NCBI GenBank assembly: GCA_018267795.1
Contig: JAFDXS010000130.1
Coordinates: 1-6,825 of the forward strand
DNA: 6,825 bases
Source of the DNA: Bacteroidota bacterium
GTDB taxonomy: Bacteria; Bacteroidota; Bacteroidia; Chitinophagales; Chitinophagaceae
Reading direction: 5' to 3'
The notes under the pieces are model-generated. The model worked only from the letters and a program-made list of their open reading frames with translations. It was not told the origin of the DNA and did not search any database. The position numbers and the translations under genes were made by a program. Within the stretch, counting starts at the first letter, position 1. Each line of letters starts with the position of its first letter. Shown piece by piece: positions 1 through 5,719 of the stretch.

Positions 1-1863
1 TATGGGATACTAGGTACCAATGAACGCGACCATGCATGGATGGATGAGGGGATCAATACTTTTTATGAAGAAAAAACGAGCAGGGCGGTTTCTAAAAAAT
101 CGGCAAAGAAACAGAAGCAGAGTGCAGACCTGAACAATATGCTGTACTACGAGGCTACTGCTACGCATACGGACCAGGCGATAGATCAGACATCTGCCAA
201 CTTTACGAAACTAAGCTATGGTGGTGATGTGTATTTTAAAACTGCATTGATGATGCGCTGGCTGGAAGACTATATGGGTGAAAGCAGCTTTCAAAGCGGG
301 ATGCAGGACTACTATAATACGTGGAAATTTCAGCATCCGTACCCTGAAGACCTGAGGGCAGTGTTGCAGAAGCATACGGATAAATCTCTTGACTGGTTCT
401 TTGACGGGATGCTGCAGACTGATAAGCGAATAGACTTTAAGGTGAAGCATGCCGACAAGCAGAACATAATAGTGAAGAACAAGAGCCATATAGCTGCACC
501 TGTGGGTGTGGATGTGTATAGTAAGGATAGCCTGATGGGTAAGGTATGGTCTCAGCCTTTTGATGGGAGGATAAAGCTGCAGCTGCCTGATAACGAGGCT
601 TACTGGACTAGGCTGAAGATAGATGACGATGTGGTGGATGGTAAGCCGCAGAACAATCTCTATAGAAGATATGGACTATTTAAGAGAGGTGGGCTGAAGG
701 TGAAGCCACTGGCGGGGCTGAACATGAGCTATAAGGAGAAATTGTTTATTAGCCCGGCGCTGGGGTATAATAACTATGACGGCTTCATGCTTGGGTTAGT
801 GTTTCATGATCTGACGATACCTGAGAATAGGTTTCGCTTTGTGCTGGCACCTATGGTGGGTTTTAACAGCGGGAAATTTGTGGGAGCGGGATCTGTAGGA
901 TATGTATGGTACCCTGATAACCTGTTTAAGGAAATATTGTTGCAGGCAGATGCAAAATCATTTCACTACAATGAGCTGAGGCAGCAGGATGGGAACTGGC
1001 TGTATGCGGGATACACGAAGATAGCTCCGTCGCTGAATATTACATTTAATGAACACAATTTGCTAAGCCCTGTGACACGCACACTAACACTGAAAGCATA
1101 TAGCATAACGGAAGACCAGTATAATGCAGCAGACAGCAGCAAAATAACACTGAACCAACAACAAAAAACATACGGGCTCCTGCGATACAGGCATGTAAAC
1201 GAAAGAGCTTATAATCCATTTAGCTATAGCATTGAAGGGCAACTGGGCGCTGACTTTGCTAAGCTAAGCGTGGAAGGTAATTTGCGGATAGATTATTTTA
1301 AAAAGAATAAGGCTTTATATGCGCGGGCTTATGCAGGTAAGTTCTTTGGGATAAGCAATGATCCGGCTGTATTGCAGCGCTACTACCTTACTACTTCTTA
1401 TACGGGTATGAATGACTACCTATATGACGGCACTTACTTTGATCGCAGCAATGTGAATAGTGCGCTGGCGCAGCAAATGTCTATGCAGGAGGGAGGTTTT
1501 AAGGTGCCTACTTTCAATAGGGTGGGCATGAGTGATAATTACCTGCTTGCATTGAACCTAAAAACGGATTTGCCTATAAAGTTGCCTATACGCTTGTTTT
1601 TGGATGTAGTTGACTATAGCGAGGTGAACTCCGGCACTACAAAAGGCAAGGTTATGTATGACGGCGGAGTGGAAATACATATACTGAAGGATGTATTCAC
1701 CTTCAATATACCGCTGATAATGAGCAGCGACCTGCAGAGCAACCTTAAGGCTATGTATGGCTCAAGCCAGGTATTTCCGCATAGCTTGTCATTTTCTATA
1801 AAACTGACTAATATAAACTGGCTGAAATCGCCATCGTTATTTATGAAACTGGTGGGTGGATAA
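1..1863 (+). CDS. M1-family zinc metallopeptidase with C-terminal beta-barrel-like region (5' partial)
   Basis: The reading frame is open from base 1, so the gene begins upstream; 620 residues plus a TAA stop are visible. The first residues read YGILGTNERDHAWMDEGINT. This fits the part of an M1 aminopeptidase that follows HExxH, with Glu16 (in WMDEG) as the third zinc ligand. The HExxH-X18-E spacing would put HExxH only a few codons before the window. Tyr78 (in DVYFKT, codon 232-234) is a candidate for the transition-state tyrosine. The helical segment around residues 85-140 (MMRWLEDYMG, later LDWFFDGML) is typical of M1 C-terminal helices. Residues ~140-215 look like a beta-sandwich. From ~220 to the end the sequence is a run of amphipathic, Tyr/Phe/Gly-rich strands with polar loops, resembling a BamA/surface-antigen type outer-membrane barrel. 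A Lys/Ser-rich stretch (residues ~24-41) follows the zinc site. I infer an envelope-anchored peptidase. The M1 call is strong; the barrel is a pattern judgement. Confidence 0.87.
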   Translation, partial: YGILGTNERDHAWMDEGINTFYEEKTSRAVSKKSAKKQKQSADLNNMLYYEATATHTDQAIDQTSANFTKLSYGGDVYFKTALMMRWLEDYMGESSFQSGMQDYYNTWKFQHPYPEDLRAVLQKHTDKSLDWFFDGMLQTDKRIDFKVKHADKQNIIVKNKSHIAAPVGVDVYSKDSLMGKVWSQPFDGRIKLQLPDNEAYWTRLKIDDDVVDGKPQNNLYRRYGLFKRGGLKVKPLAGLNMSYKEKLFISPALGYNNYDGFMLGLVFHDLTIPENRFRFVLAPMVGFNSGKFVGAGSVGYVWYPDNLFKEILLQADAKSFHYNELRQQDGNWLYAGYTKIAPSLNITFNEHNLLSPVTRTLTLKAYSITEDQYNAADSSKITLNQQQKTYGLLRYRHVNERAYNPFSYSIEGQLGADFAKLSVEGNLRIDYFKKNKALYARAYAGKFFGISNDPAVLQRYYLTTSYTGMNDYLYDGTYFDRSNVNSALAQQMSMQEGGFKVPTFNRVGMSDNYLLALNLKTDLPIKLPIRLFLDVVDYSEVNSGTTKGKVMYDGGVEIHILKDVFTFNIPLIMSSDLQSNLKAMYGSSQVFPHSLSFSIKLTNINWLKSPSLFMKLVGG

Positions 1864-1888
1864 AATCCACCAAAGACTAGCAATGAAA

Positions 1889-1913
1889 AAAGGGTACACA
1901 ATGTGTACCCTTT
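1889..1913. terminator. Bidirectional intrinsic terminator between convergent genes
   Basis: A perfect 11-bp inverted repeat (AAAGGGTACAC / GTGTACCCTTT) encloses a 3-base loop. On the minus strand it is followed by a run of six T (bases 1891-1886), a good rho-independent terminator for the rplS end of the cluster, 21 bases past the rplS stop codon. On the plus strand the stem is followed by TTTAATATTATTT, a weaker U-rich tail, 25 bases past the M1 peptidase stop. Its place between two convergent genes fits a shared terminator. Confidence 0.88.
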
Positions 1914-1934
1914 AATATTATTTCAAATATTAGA

Positions 1935-2336
1935 CTATGCAGTAGTTTTTGCTGCGGCTTTAGCTTTTTTGCCTTCGCCCTGAGCCTGAATTTGTTTCTT
2001 TTCCTTGATACGAGCTGACTTACCAGAACGTTCGCGCAGATAGAACAGTTTAGCACGACGAACGCGGCCAACTTTGTTCAGCACGATAGACTCGATATTA
2101 GGAGAGAATAAAGGGAACAGACGTTCAACGCCTACACCGTCAGACACCTTACGAACAGTGAAAGTTTGCGTGAAACCACGTCCCTGGCGTTTAATACAAT
2201 CGCCTTTAAAAGACTGGATACGTTCTTTATTACCTTCAATGATCTTATAATTAACTGTAATATTATCGCCGGCTTTGAACTTTGGAAATTCTTTCTTCCC
2301 AGTTAACTGCTCGTGTACAAAAGCTAAAGCTTCCAT
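1935..2336 (-). CDS. rplS: 50S ribosomal protein L19
   Basis: This gene encodes a 133-residue L19, a protein at the 30S-50S interface of the ribosome. The diagnostic L19 core is present at about residues 38-112: RIQSFKGDCIKR, then VERLFPLFSPNI, then GRVRRAKLFYLRERSGKSAR. The start chosen is the ATG at 2336, because the protein then begins MEALAFVHEQLT as expected for the family. In-frame codons further upstream would run through a promoter. The protein is longer than the ~115 residues of E. coli L19 because of a low-complexity Lys/Ala/Gln tail (residues ~113-133), which I believe is common in Bacteroidota. It is the last gene of the minus-strand cluster, 69 bases after trmD, with its own promoter in that gap and a hairpin terminator behind it. 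There is no Shine-Dalgarno; the leader just before ATG is A-rich. Confidence 0.97.
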   Translation of the reverse strand: MEALAFVHEQLTGKKEFPKFKAGDNITVNYKIIEGNKERIQSFKGDCIKRQGRGFTQTFTVRKVSDGVGVERLFPLFSPNIESIVLNKVGRVRRAKLFYLRERSGKSARIKEKKQIQAQGEGKKAKAAAKTTA

Positions 2337-2358
2337 TTTTACTATGATTTTGGGGTTG

Positions 2359-2389
2359 CAAAGATACAAACAATAATTATGATTGCAAA
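2359..2389 (-). promoter_or_regulatory. Bacteroidota-type promoter for rplS
   Basis: Reading the minus strand, TTTG (2389-2386) is followed by a 19-base spacer and TATCTTTG (2366-2359), with C next. This is an exact match to the Bacteroidota primary-sigma consensus TTTG-N19-TAnnTTTG. The -7 box lies 22 bases before the rplS ATG, predicting a 5' leader of roughly 15 bases. It lies wholly in the trmD-rplS gap, so rplS can be expressed apart from the upstream genes. No transcript start is shown by sequence alone. Confidence 0.8.
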
Positions 2390-2405
2390 TTTTTTTGCTA
2401 TTCAA

Positions 2406-3089
2406 TTACTCATCTTCATTTAAAAGATCCGGGCGACGCTCGGCGGTGCGCTTGAGGGACTGTTCGTGACGCCAGGCGTCTATTACCTTCGGGTCGCCGC
2501 TCAGCAGCTCCTGCGGCACTTTCCAGCCGCGAAAATCGGCGGGACGGGTATATACAGGCGGCGCCAGCAGATTATCCTGAAAAGAGTCGAAAAGGGCTGA
2601 AGTTTCGTCATTTAAAACGCCCGGAAGCAGCCTGCCAATGGCATCTACCACTATTGCGGCAGCCAATTCTCCCCCACTCAGCACATAATCGCCTATAGAT
2701 ATTTCTTTTGTAATATAATGCTGCCTGATGCGCTCGTCAATGCCCTTGTAATGGCCGCAAATAATTATCATGTTTCCTTTGAGCGATAGCTTATTTGCCA
2801 TTTTCTGGTTGAATAGCTCGCCATCGGGGGTCATATATATTATCTCATCATAAGTGCGATCTTTCTGTAGGGCTTCGATGGCTAAGGCTAAAGGCTCCGG
2901 CATCATAACCATACCCGCGCCACCGCCAAACTGATAATCGTCCACCTGCGCTTGTTTGTAAGGAGTGTATTGACGCAGATTGTGCGTATGCACCTCCAGC
3001 AAGCCGCGTGACTGCGCCCTTTTCATGATAGAATGAGAAAAGGGGCTTTCCAGCAACTCAGGTAAAACAGTTATGATATCAATGCGCAT
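2406..3089 (-). CDS. trmD: tRNA (guanine(37)-N1)-methyltransferase
   Basis: TrmD transfers a methyl group from S-adenosylmethionine to N1 of G37, next to the anticodon, preventing +1 frameshifting. The 227-residue product starts MRIDIITVLPELL. It carries VDDYQFGGGAGMV (49-61), CGHYKGIDER (111-120) and SIGDYVLSGGE (131-141) followed by LLPGVL (154-159), the trefoil-knot SAM-binding region of the SPOUT family. Arg120 and Asp134 are the likely counterparts of the catalytic Arg and Asp described for proteobacterial TrmD. The C-terminal part (GWKVPQELLSGDP, later RRPDLL) is the tRNA-binding domain. At 227 residues it is shorter than the E. coli protein (about 255) at the C-terminus, but no motif is missing. 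It lies between rimM (44-base gap with a tandem repeat) and rplS. The last third of the gene is noticeably more GC-rich than its neighbours. Confidence 0.97.
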   Translation of the reverse strand: MRIDIITVLPELLESPFSHSIMKRAQSRGLLEVHTHNLRQYTPYKQAQVDDYQFGGGAGMVMMPEPLALAIEALQKDRTYDEIIYMTPDGELFNQKMANKLSLKGNMIIICGHYKGIDERIRQHYITKEISIGDYVLSGGELAAAIVVDAIGRLLPGVLNDETSALFDSFQDNLLAPPVYTRPADFRGWKVPQELLSGDPKVIDAWRHEQSLKRTAERRPDLLNEDE

Positions 3090-3094
3090 GTGAG

Positions 3095-3125
3095 AAATTC
3101 AAAATTAAAAATTCAAAATTAAAAA
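3095..3125. repeat. 14-bp AT-rich tandem repeat (2.2 copies) upstream of trmD
   Basis: Bases 3095-3125 are an exact period-14 repeat with unit AAATTCAAAATTAA. It fills most of the 44-base gap between rimM and trmD and ends 5 bases before the trmD start codon. On the minus strand each unit contains TAATTTTG, which fits the -7 box TAnnTTTG (at 3107-3100 and 3121-3114). However, no TTG lies at the required distance upstream, so a working promoter is not supported. Confidence 0.85.
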
Positions 3126-3133
3126 GGGCCTGC

Positions 3134-3634
3134 TTAAATATCGAGGATACCTTCGGGGAGGTCCATCCTGACGAACTTGTTTTTGATGTTTACGTCAAGT
3201 ATCATTTCATCTACCAATGGCAATAACACCTCTTTGTCATTATAGTTAATACGGGCCAACCATTGAGGGCCGGCCTGCATTACGTCCTCTATAGGACCAA
3301 GGGAACCTTTCTCTTTATCAACCACATTGAAACCTATCCATAGCAATGGAGAATCCGTAGCATGCTTGGCAAGAATATCTTCCTGCACATATACGTTCTT
3401 GCCAATGAGCTTTTTTGCAGCTTCGCTGGTCGTGGTATCCTCCAGGTTGATGATGTATTCATCGTCACCAGAGGCCTTCAGTTGAGATATAAAGAAGGGG
3501 ATATAACTTTCTTTATGCAATTCAAGAAACAAAACATCCTCTGGTTTGAGCCATTTGGAATTGCCCACGATGTGAGTCATTATCAATGCCCCCTGCAAAC
3601 CATGGGTAGCCACTATCTTACCAATACGTATCAT
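3134..3634 (-). CDS. rimM: Ribosome maturation factor RimM
   Basis: RimM helps assemble the 30S subunit head, in E. coli by binding protein S19 and acting on 16S rRNA maturation. The 166-residue product has the N-terminal RimM signature MIRIGKIVATHGLQGAL and a second beta-barrel half from about residue 98 to the end. This is a PRC-barrel type domain: LLWIGFNVVD, then LGPIEDVMQAGPQWL, then VLLPLVDEMILDVN. The length matches the family. The ATG at 3634 is preferred because the RimM signature begins exactly there. A TTG start at 3676 would add 14 residues (including YRCFRTFAAR) unlike the family, and would run through a promoter-like box. It lies 42 bases after the membrane-protein gene and 44 bases before trmD, in the conserved rimM-trmD-rplS order. 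Confidence 0.95.
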   Translation of the reverse strand: MIRIGKIVATHGLQGALIMTHIVGNSKWLKPEDVLFLELHKESYIPFFISQLKASGDDEYIINLEDTTTSEAAKKLIGKNVYVQEDILAKHATDSPLLWIGFNVVDKEKGSLGPIEDVMQAGPQWLARINYNDKEVLLPLVDEMILDVNIKNKFVRMDLPEGILDI

Positions 3635-3642
3635 GCGAGCTG

Positions 3643-3676
3643 CAAAAGTACGAAAACAGCGGTAGAGCAGCAGCAA
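3643..3676 (-). promoter_or_regulatory. Probable Bacteroidota-type promoter for rimM-trmD
   Basis: On the minus strand TTG (3676-3674) is followed by a 23-base spacer and TACTTTTG (3650-3643), then CA. The -7 box is an exact TAnnTTTG match and shares the TTTGCA extension with the rplS promoter. The spacer is at the long end of the accepted 17-23 range and the upstream element is only TTG, so this is weaker than the rplS site. The box ends 8 bases before the rimM ATG, which would give a leaderless or nearly leaderless transcript. Confidence 0.55.
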
Positions 3677-4171
3677 TCAAAAATAACCCAGGTAAAACTT
3701 AGAATAAGTAATGTACTCTATGCTAATCTCATCGCCCTCAGAGAAGCGGTAATAATCATTTTGAGAAACCTCGATGCTGAGCTTTGTAGGAGAATCGAGG
3801 TAGAAATAATAAGTATCATTTATTGTTGCATGTACGCGCTTAGTGACATGCGTCATCTCTATAGTCTTTGTCCGCTCCCGGATATCATGCTTCATCCTGC
3901 GAAGATTAACCCGATAGGCCACTGTAGTAGCGCCTACAGAGATGCCCAGCAATATACCGGTAGTGACAAAATACCTGGCCGGAGAAAAAGCATTAGGCGC
4001 GCCATCGAAAGCGCGATACCAGGAACCTACAAAGGGGACGACGAAACTAACGATCATGAAGATGCGGAAGAGCTTATAATACGAGTGCCGCTCCTTCCGC
4101 TCCTGTTGCTGAAGGAAAGCCATCTCTGATGGTTCGAGTGGCTCCTTGTATCGTAGCAATTCCGTGGACAC
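3677..4171 (-). CDS. Small two-TM inner-membrane protein of unknown function
   Basis: I do not recognise this 164-residue protein. Visible features are a charged N-terminus (residues 1-33), a hydrophobic helix at about 34-51, a short loop (52-67), and a second helix at about 68-87 (TTGILLGISVGATTVAY). A strongly basic stretch follows (RVNLRRMKHDIRER), then a beta-rich soluble domain (100-164) ending YSKFYLGYF. The basic residues before TM1 and after TM2 predict both termini in the cytoplasm. The chosen start is GTG at 4171, 6 bases after the M32 gene stop, with AAGAAGG overlapping it; translation is probably coupled. An ATG at 4123 is possible and would remove 16 residues. The C-terminal domain suggests a small beta-barrel, but I would not assign a function. 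Its place directly before rimM, where rpsP sits in E. coli, is notable. Confidence 0.75.
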   Translation of the reverse strand: MSTELLRYKEPLEPSEMAFLQQQERKERHSYYKLFRIFMIVSFVVPFVGSWYRAFDGAPNAFSPARYFVTTGILLGISVGATTVAYRVNLRRMKHDIRERTKTIEMTHVTKRVHATINDTYYFYLDSPTKLSIEVSQNDYYRFSEGDEISIEYITYSKFYLGYF

Positions 4172-4177
4172 CTTCTT

Positions 4178-5686
4178 TTATTTAAACTCATACACCTCTG
4201 AGTACTTCTTTTCAGCGTATTGCTTGAATGATGCGAAATCAAGTCCTTTCCCCGTTATTTTCTTACATAGCTCTTCGGATGTATAGCGACGACCATACTC
4301 ATGGATATGCCCGCGCAACCAATGCAGCAAAGGGGCTAAATCGCCCGACTGCAACTGAGCAGTAAGCCCCGGAATATCTTTGCCTGCCTGCTCAAAAAAC
4401 TGCGCCGCGTAGAAACTACCCAAAGAATAAGTAGGAAAGTAACCAAACATGCCATGGCTCCAATGCACATCCTGCAGCACCCCTGTTTTATCGGTATCCG
4501 GGCGTATGCCCAGGTATTTATAATACAGGTCATTCCAGGTGGCTGGAATATCTTTTGCTGCCAGCGAGCCTTCTATTAAAGCCTTTTCAATTTCGTAGCG
4601 GATGAGGACATGGAAATGATAAGTAATCTCATCAGCCTCGGTGCGAACCAATGATGGCTTTACCTGATTGACCCCTTTATAAAAATCCTTCAATGCTATC
4701 CCACCCAACTGCTGCGAAAAATATTGCTGCAAATGCGGATAGAAAAACTCCCAGAATGCATATCCACGACCTACACAATTTTCCCAAAAGCGGGATTGTG
4801 ATTCATGAATGCCTAATGAGGCTGCAGTACCTAATGGCATACCATATTGTGCAACAGGAAGTCCCTGCTCATACAAAGCATGACCTCCTTCGTGAATACT
4901 ACTCCATAGCAAGGAAGCAAAATTATTTTCATCAACCCGTGTAGTAATGCGCACATCCTCTGGTGTGAATGAGGTGGTAAAAGGATGTTCTGAATAATCC
5001 TGACGGCCAGCATTAAAATCATAGCCCATTTTCTTTAGGACATCAATAGAAAAATCCCATTGCTCCTGTTTTGGAAAATGCAGGTGCAAGAAATCATTAT
5101 TTACCTGAGTTGCGTTCTTTATTTTATCGAGTAAGGGGGGCAACTGCTCTTTCACCTTAGCAAAAACAGGATCAAGCATAGCAACTGTAGCGCCCTTTTC
5201 ATACTCGTCCAGCAATGCATCATAAGGATGGGCTTTATAACCATAGTATTGCGCCTGCTGCTTTTTCAGCTCTATCATTTTAGCTAGTTGCAGTGCATAT
5301 ACTTCATAATTATTTTCGTTTCGGGCCTGCAACCAAGCATTGTAGCTGGCACTTGTCTGCATGGTAATAGCTTCTACAAAAGCGGGAGGCAGCTTCTTGT
5401 TCTTCTCGTAATCTTCAAGACTTAGACGGACGTTATTCTGCTGTACATCCGTTAAGCCATCCGCTACAGCTAATTGCTGCAGCAAATTGCCATAGCTGTC
5501 ATTAGTAAGTAACTCGTGGGCTTGTGTAGCAAGTGTAGCGAGCTGACGGCCACGATGGGCAAAGCCTTTGGATGGCATATAAACTTCCTGATCCCAACCT
5601 AATACTGCTGCAGCAAACTGAAGATCTGCAGCCTTTTGAGTCATATCCTGATAAGCTGTGTAAAGTTCCTGGCTATTGTTTTGCAT
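4178..5686 (-). CDS. M32-family metallocarboxypeptidase (thermostable carboxypeptidase Taq type)
   Basis: The 502-residue product matches the usual M32 length of about 500 and is complete. It should remove C-terminal residues from peptides in the cytoplasm, and no signal peptide is seen. The family motifs appear in order: HPF (234-236), the zinc motif HEGGH (265-269), HESQSRFWEN (294-303, Glu295 as probable third zinc ligand), RTEADE (348-353) and GVLQDVHW (402-409). All catalytic residues are present, so it is probably active. The N-terminal half is helical, as in other M32 enzymes. The start is ATG at 5686, 33 bases after the rel stop, with an A-rich leader and no clear promoter in the gap. 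Its stop is 6 bases before the following membrane-protein gene, so rel, this gene and the next are probably cotranscribed. Its link to stringent response or ribosome genes is positional only. Confidence 0.95.
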   Translation of the reverse strand: MQNNSQELYTAYQDMTQKAADLQFAAAVLGWDQEVYMPSKGFAHRGRQLATLATQAHELLTNDSYGNLLQQLAVADGLTDVQQNNVRLSLEDYEKNKKLPPAFVEAITMQTSASYNAWLQARNENNYEVYALQLAKMIELKKQQAQYYGYKAHPYDALLDEYEKGATVAMLDPVFAKVKEQLPPLLDKIKNATQVNNDFLHLHFPKQEQWDFSIDVLKKMGYDFNAGRQDYSEHPFTTSFTPEDVRITTRVDENNFASLLWSSIHEGGHALYEQGLPVAQYGMPLGTAASLGIHESQSRFWENCVGRGYAFWEFFYPHLQQYFSQQLGGIALKDFYKGVNQVKPSLVRTEADEITYHFHVLIRYEIEKALIEGSLAAKDIPATWNDLYYKYLGIRPDTDKTGVLQDVHWSHGMFGYFPTYSLGSFYAAQFFEQAGKDIPGLTAQLQSGDLAPLLHWLRGHIHEYGRRYTSEELCKKITGKGLDFASFKQYAEKKYSEVYEFK

Positions 5687-5719
5687 GTAACGTTTATTCT
5701 TTCAAATTCTTTTAAGTAA

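Noticed and set aside
211..489. A 92-codon minus-strand open frame inside the M1 peptidase gene
   Set aside because: It is antisense to a conserved coding region and shows no family motif or upstream signal.
1914..1931. Repeated AATATT hexamers beside the terminator
   Set aside because: They are too short and AT-rich to be distinguished from background; the adjacent hairpin explains the region.
2337..2405. A 23-codon N-terminal extension of rplS reaching 2405
   Set aside because: The extension would be translated from the promoter region, starts at a non-ATG codon, and is unlike L19, which begins at the ATG at 2336.
3362..4129. A 255-codon open frame on the plus strand opposite rimM and the membrane-protein gene
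   Set aside because: It lies entirely antisense to two better-supported genes and their gap, has Cys/His/Ile-rich composition without recognisable motifs, and has no promoter-like site ahead of it. It is most likely a chance frame.
4918..4925. A TAnnTTTG-like box on the minus strand inside the M32 gene
   Set aside because: It is inside a coding region encoding conserved protein sequence and far from any gene start, so it is a chance match in AT-rich sequence.
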